NCBI GenBank assembly: GCA_046047235.1
Contig: JBJOII010000111.1
Coordinates: 1 to 14,396, forward strand
Direction of reading: 5' to 3'
From: JBMTVN01 sp046047235
GTDB taxonomy: Bacteria; Verrucomicrobiota; Verrucomicrobiia; Limisphaerales; JAHDYP01
DNA: 14,396 nucleotides
The position numbers and the translations under genes are program-made. The notes under the pieces are model-generated. The model had not been told where the DNA came from. It saw only the letters and a program-made list of their open reading frames with translations, and ran no database searches. Below are positions 1 through 6,208 of the stretch, one piece after another (positions within the stretch are counted from its first letter, which is position 1; the number at the start of each line of letters is the position of its first letter).

Positions 1-43
1 GAAGTAACCGCTGCTCGTAGTCCGGTTCCAGGGTGCGTGCCAT
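1..43 (-). CDS. Possible 5' end of a minus-strand gene, cut by the window edge
   Basis: Reading leftward from an ATG at 43 gives 14 open codons (MARTLEPDYEQRLL) before the window ends. An in-frame TGA lies three codons upstream (complement of 50-52), so this is the first possible ATG. GAGAGG just before it is a weak, closely spaced ribosome site. The peptide looks protein-like, but its PDY codons contain GACTACG, which is also the linker core of the repeat array at 1937-2031, so the stretch may be repeat DNA read by chance. No family can be named from 14 residues. Confidence 0.3.
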   Translation of the reverse strand, partial: MARTLEPDYEQRLL

Positions 44-106
44 CGCCTCTCAAAGACGTACCTCACTCAAATCAAGTTACCGACTTTTGAGACAATCTCC
101 GCAGGT

Positions 107-150
107 CGTCCCTACCTTTGCGAGATTGTTGCAAGGATTGGGTAGCCCTA
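107..150 (+). repeat. Dispersed repeat, copy 1 (partner at 2087-2131)
   Basis: The element begins CGTCCCTACCTTTGCGAG and ends GGATTGGGTAGCCCTA. Copy 2 has the same two ends, CGTCCCTACCTGTGCGAG and GGATTGGTAGCCCTA, with a diverged middle. Both copies are in the same orientation and lie on opposite sides of the esterase gene. Copy 2 is preceded by a perfect 8-bp hairpin; copy 1 lacks it. Confidence 0.7.
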
Positions 151-169
151 TTCACCAGCTCCTAGCTAC

Positions 170-188
170 GACGCGCCCTAGACGCGTC
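170..188. repeat. Small palindrome GACGCG / CGCGTC
   Basis: A perfect 6-bp inverted repeat (170-175 with 183-188) encloses the 7-nt loop CCCTAGA. It is preceded by GCTAC, similar to the CTACG linker that precedes the palindromes at 1948-1991. It may be a degenerate member of the same hairpin family. No run of T follows, so it does not look like a terminator. Confidence 0.45.
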
Positions 189-242
189 ACTATTCTGGGA
201 CTTCGAAACTCCGGCTTTTGACCTTTGACCTCCTTGTCGCGG

Positions 243-279
243 CGTAGTGGCGCAAAGCGCCTCGAAGCCGGATGGCTTC
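243..279. repeat. Two adjacent palindromes with an inverted ACTACG linker, downstream of the esterase gene
   Basis: CGTAGT at 243-248 is ACTACG on the minus strand. It abuts GGCGC-AAA-GCGCC (249-261), and then comes GAAGCC-GGAT-GGCTTC (264-279). Both stems are perfect. They lie 70 to 100 nt past the esterase stop on the minus strand and could contribute to 3'-end formation, but there is no T-run in either direction. A repeat-family explanation fits better because the linker matches the array at 1937-2031. Confidence 0.45.
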
Positions 280-349
280 CTGCTTCCGGGCGCGCGCGGA
301 CCGTCTGCGCTCTACGCTTTTCTGGTTGCTCGCGCTTGCGTCAGGTGGG

Positions 350-1828
350 TTAGGGGAGGAGGTGGAGTTGTTTCAGTGTGGGGGTGAGTTTGTCGGCCCA
401 TTTTTTGTAGCCGATTTCGTTGGGGTGGAGGAGGTCGGGGAACTCTTCGGATTTGGCGTCGCCCTGATCATTGGCAAAGATGGACCAGGTATCGAGCAGG
501 GTGACTTGGGGGAGGCCGACGGCGATATCGGCGTAGAGTGCATTGATGTGTTGGATGGCTTGGGCGGGGCGGGATTTGGAGGCGGAGCTGGGGAAGACCT
601 GGCAGAGAACGATGGGGAGCTTGGGGTTATGGGCATGGAGCATGGCGAGGAGGAGCTGGAGGTTATCGGCGATGGTTTCGGGTGTGGCGTTTTCTTCGAG
701 GTCATTGGTGCCGATGAGGAGGACGACGGCTTTGGGGTTCAGGGAGAGGACATCTTCCTGGAGGCGGATGATGAGGCCGCGGGTGGTATCGCCACTGATG
801 CCGCGGTTGGCGACTTTCATGCCGGGGAAGCTATTGCCGAGGTTATCGCCCCAGCCTTGGGTGATGGAGTCGCCGAGGAAGACGACGGCGCCTTGGTCTT
901 GTTGGCGGTGGGCGTTCCATTGGGCGCGGCGGTTTTTCCAGAGGTCGCGGAACCAGTTGTAACGGCGTATGGGGCCATTGCCGGCGAGCGCGGTATCGGT
1001 TTCGGGGAGTTCGGTGACGGAGGGGCGGGTGGGGGGATGATCCGGCCAGGTGAAGGAGTCGGGTTGGCCGAGGTGTTGGCTGAAGAGCCAGGGGAGGAAA
1101 CTGGGTTCCTGGTAGGCGGTGGTCCAGGAGTTGTGGCCGAGGCTGGAGTATTCGGTGTAATGGGGTGTTCCGCCGGCGGCTAGGAGGGTGGCGACCATAT
1201 TGCGGGTACGGCCGACCGGGACGACGCTGTCGTCGCTGGAGTGGAAGGCCCAGATGGGGGTCCAGGCGGCAAGGGGTGCGGTCCATTCGTCGCCTCCGCC
1301 GCAGATGGGGGCGGCGGCGGCGAAGTGATTGGGGAGGCGGGTGATGAGGTCCCAGGTGCCGTAGCCGCCCATACTGAGGCCGGTGAGGTAGATGCGGTTG
1401 GGGTTGATGGGGAGGTCTTGTTCCAGTTGGTTAAGGAGACGGAGGAGGAGGCGGGTGGGTTGGCTGGGTTCGGGGGTTTGGCGGCCGTTGGTTTTGGACC
1501 AGGGCATGTCGGCCCACTGTTGATTTTCGGGGCATTGTGGGGCGAGGACATAGCAAGGGAATTGTTCGCGGTTGGCGGGTTCGAGGTAGAGGCTGGTGCC
1601 GTGGACGAGTTGTTTCTGGTTGTCGGTGCCTCGTTCGCCGGCGCCATGGAGGAAGAGGACGAGCGGGTATGTCTTGTTGGGCTGGGCGTTCGCGGGGCGG
1701 AGCAGGCGGTAGGGCAGGCTGCGTCCGTCGGGTGAGGCGAAGGTATGTTGTTCGAATTCCTGGGCGGAGAGGGTGAGTGAGCAGAGGGCGGCGAGCGCGA
1801 GCAGGCGGGTGGTCCATGAGGGTTGCAT
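350..1828 (-). CDS. Secreted two-module esterase: alpha/beta hydrolase fused to SGNH/GDSL hydrolase
   Basis: The 492-residue product starts with a signal peptide (positive n-region TTR, Leu/Ala core, likely cleavage after LSA at residue 22), so it should be exported. Module 1, about residues 25-265, is an alpha/beta hydrolase of the esterase/PHB-depolymerase type. It has FLHGAGERG as oxyanion region, nucleophile Ser152 in GLSMGG, and probable Asp200 and His232 completing the triad. Module 2, about 315-492, is an SGNH hydrolase: Ser321 in GDSIT, Gly346 in GISGD, Asn375 in GTND, and Asp465/His468 in DLLHPNE. Both catalytic sets look intact. Removing acyl or acetyl groups from polysaccharides is a reasonable inference; the substrate cannot be read from the sequence. 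The frame is open upstream to 1936, but that part runs through repeat DNA, and the ATG at 1828 is the one followed directly by the signal peptide. It is the only complete minus-strand gene here, and its codons end mostly in C rather than G. Confidence 0.9.
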   Translation of the reverse strand: MQPSWTTRLLALAALCSLTLSAQEFEQHTFASPDGRSLPYRLLRPANAQPNKTYPLVLFLHGAGERGTDNQKQLVHGTSLYLEPANREQFPCYVLAPQCPENQQWADMPWSKTNGRQTPEPSQPTRLLLRLLNQLEQDLPINPNRIYLTGLSMGGYGTWDLITRLPNHFAAAAPICGGGDEWTAPLAAWTPIWAFHSSDDSVVPVGRTRNMVATLLAAGGTPHYTEYSSLGHNSWTTAYQEPSFLPWLFSQHLGQPDSFTWPDHPPTRPSVTELPETDTALAGNGPIRRYNWFRDLWKNRRAQWNAHRQQDQGAVVFLGDSITQGWGDNLGNSFPGMKVANRGISGDTTRGLIIRLQEDVLSLNPKAVVLLIGTNDLEENATPETIADNLQLLLAMLHAHNPKLPIVLCQVFPSSASKSRPAQAIQHINALYADIAVGLPQVTLLDTWSIFANDQGDAKSEEFPDLLHPNEIGYKKWADKLTPTLKQLHLLP

Positions 1829-1870
1829 GGGGCGGATGTTAGGTGGCGAGGCGTGGGGCGGGAAGCGCAA

Positions 1871-1912
1871 AGCGGCAAGTGGGAAGCGCCGAGCGGGAAG
1901 TGGGAAGTGTGG
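1871..1912. repeat. Two-copy 21-bp purine-rich tandem repeat
   Basis: Copy 1 (1871-1891) and copy 2 (1892-1912) match at 17 of 21 positions around the shared core AAGTGGGAAG. A partial third unit, GCGGGAAGCGCAA, precedes them at 1858-1870. The plus strand is almost all purine plus a little C and T, and the minus strand is pyrimidine-rich. It lies in the upstream region of the esterase gene. Confidence 0.6.
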
Positions 1913-1918
1913 AGTACA

Positions 1919-2031
1919 GGTGCAGCTCTGCTGCACCGACTACGGTCCCGCCCGTTGGGCGGAACGACTACGGATGCCGCTGCCGCGGCATCGACTACGG
2001 TCCTTCGGCTTGCTGCCTCGGACGACTACGG
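1919..2031 (+). repeat. Array of four CGACTACGG linkers alternating with unrelated palindromes
   Basis: The exact 9-mer CGACTACGG occurs at 1937-1945, 1965-1973, 1992-2000 and 2023-2031, spaced 28, 27 and 31 bp. Before the first lies the hairpin GGTGCAG/CTGCACC (1919-1937). Between linkers 1 and 2 lies CCGCCC/GGGCGG (1948-1962). Between 2 and 3 lies ATGCCGC/GCGGCAT (1974-1991). Between 3 and 4 lies a weaker TCC..GGC/GCC..GGA fold (2001-2022). The stem sequences differ from one another, but three are perfect palindromes. The repeats are too short, and the spacers too structured, for a CRISPR array. Function unknown. Confidence 0.75.
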
Positions 2032-2066
2032 GTCCCGCGTTTGTCTTGGAGGGTGCAATCGATGGG

Positions 2067-2131
2067 CGGACCCGACGCAGCGGGTCCGTCCCTACCTGTG
2101 CGAGGGCGGTGCCGCTGGATTGGTAGCCCTA
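2067..2131 (+). repeat. 8-bp hairpin plus dispersed repeat, copy 2
   Basis: CGGACCCG (2067-2074) pairs perfectly with CGGGTCCG (2081-2088) around a 6-nt loop. It runs directly into the conserved element CGTCCCTACC...TAGCCCTA (2087-2131), the second copy of the repeat at 107-150. The two copies differ at the hairpin and in the central 10 to 12 bases. Confidence 0.65.
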
Positions 2132-2180
2132 GTTTCTGGGGCTGAGCGCAAGCCGGGTGGGTGCACACTGTCTTCTCTCT

Positions 2181-2223
2181 CCGCTCTCCTGGATCCCCGC
2201 GCTGGAGGCGCGTTGGAGAGCGG
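2181..2223. repeat. Nested inverted repeat 28 nt upstream of the helicase start
   Basis: The outer stem CCGCTCTCC (2181-2189) pairs perfectly with GGAGAGCGG (2215-2223). Inside it CGCGC (2198-2202) pairs with GCGCG (2208-2212) around a 5-nt loop. In RNA this would be a stable two-part stem-loop ending 28 nt before the proposed GTG start. No T-run follows. It could be a 5'-leader structure or another member of the local palindrome family. Confidence 0.5.
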
Positions 2224-2239
2224 TTGCGTGGCGGGGGGT

Positions 2240-2243
2240 GGAG
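2240..2243 (+). promoter_or_regulatory. Ribosome binding site used to choose the helicase start
   Basis: GGAG lies 8 nt before the GTG at 2252, normal spacing. The other in-frame GTGs fit less well: 2243 overlaps this site, and 2261 has no properly spaced motif. The frame has no ATG after about 1823, so a GTG start is required. Confidence 0.45.
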
Positions 2244-2251
2244 TGATTAAC

Positions 2252-4258
2252 GTGGGTGGCGTGTCGCGGGAGTATGTGATTAAGCCATTTCGGGCGGCGG
2301 TTGATTTGAGGATCGACTATGCGCGCGAGTTAAACGAGCAGCAGTTGGCGGCGGTGACGGCGCCTCCGGGTGCGAGTTTGGTCTTGGCTGGGGCTGGGGC
2401 GGGGAAGACGAGGACATTGATTTACCGGGTGGCGTATTTATTGGAGCAGGGGATACCGTCGGACCGGATCTTGTTGCTGACGTTCACGAACAAGGCGGCG
2501 AAGGAGATGATGGATCGGGTGACGGCTTTGCTGGGGAGTGATTTGAAGGATTTGTGGGGGGGTACATTTCATTCGATTGGGTTGAGGTTATTGCGGAGGC
2601 ATGGGGATTTGGTGGGGGCGTCGCGGGATTTCAGTGTGTTGGATCGGGAGGATGCGGCGGATTTGATTCAGGCGTGTGTGGACGACGGGGACATTGACAT
2701 TAAGGCGACGCGGTTTCCGAAGAAGGACGTGTTACTGGACATTTTTTCGCGGGCGGTGAACACGGATCGGAGTGTGGAGCAGGTGGTGGCGGAGCAGTAT
2801 GAGAAGTTTGTGGGTTTATCTGCGGTGATTGCGGGGGTGGGGGTTCAGTATACGGCGCGGAAGCGGGCGAATCGGGTGATGGATTTCGATGATTTGCTGG
2901 TGTTGTGGCGGCAGTTGTTGGTGGAGCGTGAGGAGGTGCGGGTGGTGTTGCAGCATCGGTTTCAGTTCATATTGGTGGACGAGTATCAGGACACGAACCG
3001 GTTACAGGCGGACATCATTGATTTATTGGCGCAGGGGCATGGGAACGTGACGGCGGTGGGGGATGATGCGCAGAGCATTTATTCGTGGCGCGGGGCGAAT
3101 TTCCGCAACATTTTGGATTTTCCGAAGCGGTATCCGGGGGCGCAGGTTTACAAGATTGAGACCAATTACCGGAGCACGCCGGAGATATTGGCGTTGGCGA
3201 ATGCTTCGATTGCGTCGAACACGGAGCAGTATCAGAAGGAGTTGGGGGCGATTCGGGAGGCTGGGGTGCGGCCGATTTTGGTGACGTGTACGGACAGTGG
3301 GCAGCAGGCGACCTTTGTGGCGCAGCGGGCGTTGGAGTTGAGGGATGAGGGGATTCCGTTGAGTCGGATGGCGGTTTTGTATCGGGCGCATTTTCATGCG
3401 ATGGAGCTGCAGATGGAGCTGACGCAGCGGAACATTCCGTTTTCGATTACGAGCGGGCTGCGGTTTTTTGAGCAGGCGCATGTGAAGGATGTGGCGGCGA
3501 TGCTGCGGTTGGTGGTGAATCCGCGGGACGAGATGGCGTTCAAGCGGGTGGTACGGTTGCAGCGGGGGATTGGGGGTAAGGGGGCGGACAAGTTATGGCG
3601 TGGGTTTCAGGGTGGTTTAGGGGAGGGGGGTGTTCCATTGGCGCATGCGTTGCAGGGGTGTGCTGGGAGTGTGCCGAAGAAGTCGGCGGTGGGGTGGGCG
3701 CAATTTGTGGCGACCATGGCGCAGTTGGATGAGCCGGGGAAGCGGGGGAATCCGTCGGAATCGATTCAGTTGGTATTGGATGCGGGTTATGACGAGATGC
3801 TGCAGGAGCAGTATACGAATCATGACAGTCGGCTGGAGGACATTCAGCAGCTGGGTTTATTTGCGAGGCAGTTTACATCGATGGAGGATTTTCTGGGGCA
3901 GATGGCGTTGATGACGAACATGGACACAGATGAGGCGCGAGGGGGAGGGGTGGATGAGGAGCCGTTGCGTTTATCGACTGTGCATCAGGCGAAGGGGTTG
4001 GAGTTTGACGTGGTATTTCTGGTGATGCTGTGTGACGGGTTATTTCCGTCGTATCGGTCGGTGGAATCGATGGAGGCGTTGGAGGAGGAGCGGCGGTTGT
4101 TTTATGTGGCGGTGACGCGGGCGCGGAACGAGTTGTATTTGAGTTATCCGATTACGCGGCCGAATCCGGGTCGGGACGACGGGTGGTTCCAGCGGCCGTC
4201 GCGGTTTTTGTCGGAGCTGCCGGAGGATTTGCGGGAGGAATGGAACTTGAGGATGTAG
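2252..4258 (+). CDS. UvrD/PcrA/Rep-type superfamily 1A ATP-dependent DNA helicase
   Basis: This 668-residue protein carries the full SF1A motif set in order. They are the Q motif LNEQQLAAV, Walker A GAGAGKT with Lys52, motif Ia TFTNKAAKEM, GTFHSIGLR, Walker B DEYQDTN with Asp243/Glu244, and motif III VGDDAQSIYSWRG. Motif IV NYRST, motif V HQAKGLEFD near residue 579, and motif VI FYVAVTRAR ending near 623 complete it. It should unwind DNA 3'-5' using ATP, in excision repair, mismatch repair or replication-fork rescue. It stops about 45 residues after motif VI, so it is shorter than E. coli UvrD (720) and lacks the tail with which PcrA/UvrD bind partners. UvrD, PcrA and Rep cannot be told apart here, so no symbol is given. 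GTG 2252 is chosen from GGAG at 2240; GTG 2261 is an alternative. Codons end very often in G, as in the mre genes. Confidence 0.93.
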   Translation: MGGVSREYVIKPFRAAVDLRIDYARELNEQQLAAVTAPPGASLVLAGAGAGKTRTLIYRVAYLLEQGIPSDRILLLTFTNKAAKEMMDRVTALLGSDLKDLWGGTFHSIGLRLLRRHGDLVGASRDFSVLDREDAADLIQACVDDGDIDIKATRFPKKDVLLDIFSRAVNTDRSVEQVVAEQYEKFVGLSAVIAGVGVQYTARKRANRVMDFDDLLVLWRQLLVEREEVRVVLQHRFQFILVDEYQDTNRLQADIIDLLAQGHGNVTAVGDDAQSIYSWRGANFRNILDFPKRYPGAQVYKIETNYRSTPEILALANASIASNTEQYQKELGAIREAGVRPILVTCTDSGQQATFVAQRALELRDEGIPLSRMAVLYRAHFHAMELQMELTQRNIPFSITSGLRFFEQAHVKDVAAMLRLVVNPRDEMAFKRVVRLQRGIGGKGADKLWRGFQGGLGEGGVPLAHALQGCAGSVPKKSAVGWAQFVATMAQLDEPGKRGNPSESIQLVLDAGYDEMLQEQYTNHDSRLEDIQQLGLFARQFTSMEDFLGQMALMTNMDTDEARGGGVDEEPLRLSTVHQAKGLEFDVVFLVMLCDGLFPSYRSVESMEALEEERRLFYVAVTRARNELYLSYPITRPNPGRDDGWFQRPSRFLSELPEDLREEWNLRM

Positions 4259-4280
4259 CTGTGGGGGTTGTTTTTTCCAC

Positions 4281-4311
4281 TTGTCAAGGTTAAGGGGGCG
4301 GGTAGTGTTAT
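4281..4311 (+). promoter_or_regulatory. Candidate sigma70-type promoter for rpsA
   Basis: TTGTCA (4281-4286) matches five of six positions of the -35 consensus. A -10 would be TAGTGT (4303-4308, 16-bp spacer, three matches) or TGTTAT (4306-4311, 19-bp spacer, four matches). Neither is strong. It starts 22 bp after the helicase stop and would give an rpsA leader of about 180 nt. Confidence 0.3.
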
Positions 4312-4395
4312 CGGCTTGCCTGAGCGCCATGTGTGTGGTGTTTCATGAAAGGCTGAGAAACGAGAAGTTAACGATGCAACCGAACCCCTAACCTC

Positions 4396-4457
4396 CGTTG
4401 CCTGTAGCAACGCCGGTACCTGTTCGGCAATGGAGTCTTCGATGGGACAATTCGTCC
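4396..4457 (+). promoter_or_regulatory. Structured 5' leader of rpsA (two stem-loops)
   Basis: CGTTGC (4396-4401) pairs perfectly with GCAACG (4407-4412) around the loop CTGTA. A second, short stem is GGAC (4445-4448) with GTCC (4454-4457). The stems lie 90 and 45 nt before the rpsA ATG. S1 synthesis is known to be autoregulated through leader RNA structure in gammaproteobacteria; whether these hairpins do that here is inference. No T-run follows either one. Confidence 0.35.
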
Positions 4458-4507
4458 TTCCCTGTCTCCTGCGAGTGCATATTTGCGAGATAAAGAACCT
4501 ATGTTGA
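4442..4507 (+). CDS. Possible 21-codon leader ORF overlapping the rpsA start
   Basis: ATG at 4442 follows GGAG (4432-4435) with an ideal 6-nt gap, better than anything ahead of rpsA itself. The frame codes for 21 residues beginning MGQFVLPCLL, and its TGA is at 4505-4507, four bases into rpsA, whose ATG is 4501. A ribosome ending here would sit on the rpsA start, the arrangement of a translationally coupled leader peptide. An in-frame ATG at 4430 would lengthen it by four codons. The peptide resembles no family I know and has three cysteines. Chance is a real alternative. Confidence 0.3.
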   Translation: MGQFVLPCLLRVHICEIKNLC

Positions 4508-6192
4508 CGATGGAAGAAGCCCTGCGGCAGAGCGAGCGCAGCTTTGCGGTGGGAGAGATAGTAAAAGGTATTGTGATTGAGGTCCGTCCCAAGGAGATCC
4601 TGGTGGACATTGGTTACAAGAGTGAGGGTGCGATTCCGGTGTCTGAGTTTGATGATGGCAGCGAGCCGGTGCAGGTGGGGGCTGAGATTGACGTTCTGAT
4701 TGAGCGTTTGGAGAACAAGGAAGGCATGGTGGTGCTTTCCCGTGAGAAGGCCGAGTTCAAGAAGAACTGGGACAAGATTCTGACGATTTGTAATGAGGGT
4801 GGGACGATCACGGGCAAGGTGAAGGCGATCGTGAAGGGTGGATTGCTGGTGAACATTGGGGTGGAGGCGTTTTTGCCGGCTTCGCAGGTGGACATTATCC
4901 CGCCGCGCAACCTGCAGTCCTACGTGGGCAACGTGTATGACTTCAAGGTGGTGAAGATCAACCAGGAGCGGCAGAACATTGTGTTGTCGCGCCGTGAGTT
5001 GATTGAGCAGGAGCGCAACGAGCGCCGTGCGAAGCTGCTGTCTGAGATGATGCCTGGCGATATTCGCAAGGGCACGGTGAAGAACATCACCGATTTCGGT
5101 GCGTTCATCGACCTGAACGGTTTGGACGGGTTGTTGCACATCACGGACATGAGCTGGGGTCGAATTGGGCATCCTTCGGAGATGCTGAAGGCTGGCGACG
5201 AGATCGACGTGGTGGTGTTGGACATCAACCGCGAGAAGGAGCGGGTGAGTTTGGGGTTGAAGCAGAAGATGGCGAATCCTTGGGACGACATCGAGACCAA
5301 GTTCCCGATTGGGACGACGGTGAAGGGCCGGGTGGTGAATCTGGTGCCTTACGGTGCGTTTGTGGAGTTGGAGCCCGGGGTGGAGGGTTTGGTGCACGTG
5401 ACCGAGTTGTCCTGGACCAAGCGGATTGCGAAGCCTTCGGATGTGCTGAAGCAGGATCAGGAGGTGGAAGCGGTTGTGTTGGGTATCAACCGCGAGGAGC
5501 AGAAGATCTCTTTGGGTATCCGTCAGTTGGACACGAACCCGTGGGATGGTGCTCCGGACAAGTATCCGCCAGGGACTCAGGTGAAGGGCAAGATCCGCAA
5601 CCTGACCAGCTACGGGGCGTTTTTGGAGTTGGAAGAGGGATTGGACGGCATGATTCACGTGTCGGACATTTCGTGGACCCGCAAGATCAATCATCCTTCC
5701 GAGGTGTTGAAGAAGGGCGACGAGGTCGAGGCGGTGGTTTTGGAGGTGGATCGCGTCAATCAGCGTATCTCTTTGGGTATGAAGCAACTGGAGATCGATC
5801 CGTGGGAGAACATCGACCAGTATTGCAAGGTTGGCGATCTAGTGACGGGTCAGGTGACCAAGTTGGCGAGCTTTGGTGCGTTTGTGGGATTGCAGCATGA
5901 CATTGATGGCTTGGTGCACATTTCTCAGATCAGCGAGGAGCGTGTGGAGAAGATCAAGAATGTGCTGAAGGTGGGCCAGGAGGTTACGGCGCGTGTGATC
6001 AAGATTGACAAGGCTGAGCGTCGGATTGGGTTGTCGATCAAGGCTGCCAACTACACCACCGAGCAGTTGCAGGAGGAGCAGAAGTTGTTGGATTCCCTGA
6101 AACCGGGCGAGGATTTGGTGGCGTTGCAGCATGTCTTTGAGGCGGCTGACGTGGCGCGCACTGAGCCTGAGGAGAAGGCTGAGCAGGAATAA
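4501..6192 (+). CDS. rpsA: 30S ribosomal protein S1, six S1 domains
   Basis: This 563-residue protein is made of six S1 RNA-binding (OB-fold) repeats, beginning near residues 17, 100, 185, 269, 356 and 443, with the last ending near 515. Repeats 3 to 6 share the hallmark pattern of G-x-V, an YGAF/FGAF strand, LxGLxHI/V and a final I/VSLGxK/R. Repeats 1 and 2 are diverged, as in E. coli S1, where they anchor the protein to the ribosome through S2. Six domains and about 560 residues are the Gram-negative form. It recruits and unfolds mRNA on the 30S subunit. The C-terminus is acidic (PEEKAEQE). The ATG at 4501 gives a typical S1 beginning (TMEEALRQ); ATG 4510 and TTG 4483 are alternatives. No strong Shine-Dalgarno precedes it. 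It has its own leader and terminator, so it appears to be a single-gene unit. Its codons are more balanced than those of its neighbours, as expected for high expression. Confidence 0.96.
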   Translation: MLTMEEALRQSERSFAVGEIVKGIVIEVRPKEILVDIGYKSEGAIPVSEFDDGSEPVQVGAEIDVLIERLENKEGMVVLSREKAEFKKNWDKILTICNEGGTITGKVKAIVKGGLLVNIGVEAFLPASQVDIIPPRNLQSYVGNVYDFKVVKINQERQNIVLSRRELIEQERNERRAKLLSEMMPGDIRKGTVKNITDFGAFIDLNGLDGLLHITDMSWGRIGHPSEMLKAGDEIDVVVLDINREKERVSLGLKQKMANPWDDIETKFPIGTTVKGRVVNLVPYGAFVELEPGVEGLVHVTELSWTKRIAKPSDVLKQDQEVEAVVLGINREEQKISLGIRQLDTNPWDGAPDKYPPGTQVKGKIRNLTSYGAFLELEEGLDGMIHVSDISWTRKINHPSEVLKKGDEVEAVVLEVDRVNQRISLGMKQLEIDPWENIDQYCKVGDLVTGQVTKLASFGAFVGLQHDIDGLVHISQISEERVEKIKNVLKVGQEVTARVIKIDKAERRIGLSIKAANYTTEQLQEEQKLLDSLKPGEDLVALQHVFEAADVARTEPEEKAEQE

Positions 6193-6208
6193 GCTCCGGA
6201 CAGATTCG

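Larger units (their letters stand above)
44..349. other. Intergenic spacer with degenerate repeats and small palindromes
   Basis: I see no convincing gene here. The 62-codon plus-strand frame at 33-221 runs through repeat sequence and has no ribosome site or recognisable protein. The spacer holds a 44-bp element resembling 2087-2131 (107-150), a GACGCG/CGCGTC palindrome (170-188), a tandem TTTGACC pair (217-230), an inverted copy of the ACTACG linker core (243-248) and two adjacent palindromes (249-261, 264-279). The same kinds of element fill the spacer on the other side of the esterase gene. Confidence 0.6.
1829..2251. other. Palindrome- and repeat-rich intergenic region between the divergent esterase and helicase genes
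   Basis: The helicase frame is open back to 1823, but this stretch is repetitive and encodes nothing recognisable, so I treat it as non-coding. It contains a 21-bp tandem repeat (1871-1912), four CGACTACGG linkers alternating with palindromes (1919-2031), a hairpin plus copy 2 of the dispersed repeat (2067-2131), and a nested inverted repeat (2181-2223). Promoters for both flanking genes must lie here, but I cannot pick a convincing -35/-10 pair. Confidence 0.7.

Noticed and set aside
33..221. 62-codon plus-strand ORF at the left edge
   Set aside because: No ribosome site or known family, and it runs through the dispersed repeat at 107-150.
272..1183. 303-codon plus-strand frame rich in Gly, Glu and Val
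   Set aside because: It lies antisense to the esterase gene, whose opposite frame carries a signal peptide and two full sets of catalytic motifs. The odd composition is the shadow of C-ended codons.
1919..2031. CRISPR array
   Set aside because: The repeat unit is only 9 bp, the spacers are palindromic, and there is no leader or cas gene nearby.
1919..2223. Integron attC sites
   Set aside because: The palindromes lack the conserved attC core-site triplets and no integrase is present.
1823..2251. In-frame N-terminal extension of the helicase to 811 residues
   Set aside because: The extension crosses tandem repeats and palindromes and has no helicase similarity; the Q motif begins only about 25 residues after GTG 2252.
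4261..4280. Terminator directly after the helicase gene
   Set aside because: GTGG...CCAC gives only four firm pairs and the T-run lies inside the loop, not after the stem.
4144..5787. 547-codon minus-strand frame, long enough to look like a gene
   Set aside because: It is antisense to S1 and to the end of the helicase. Its His/Leu/Arg-rich sequence has no recognisable domain and mirrors the S1 repeats.
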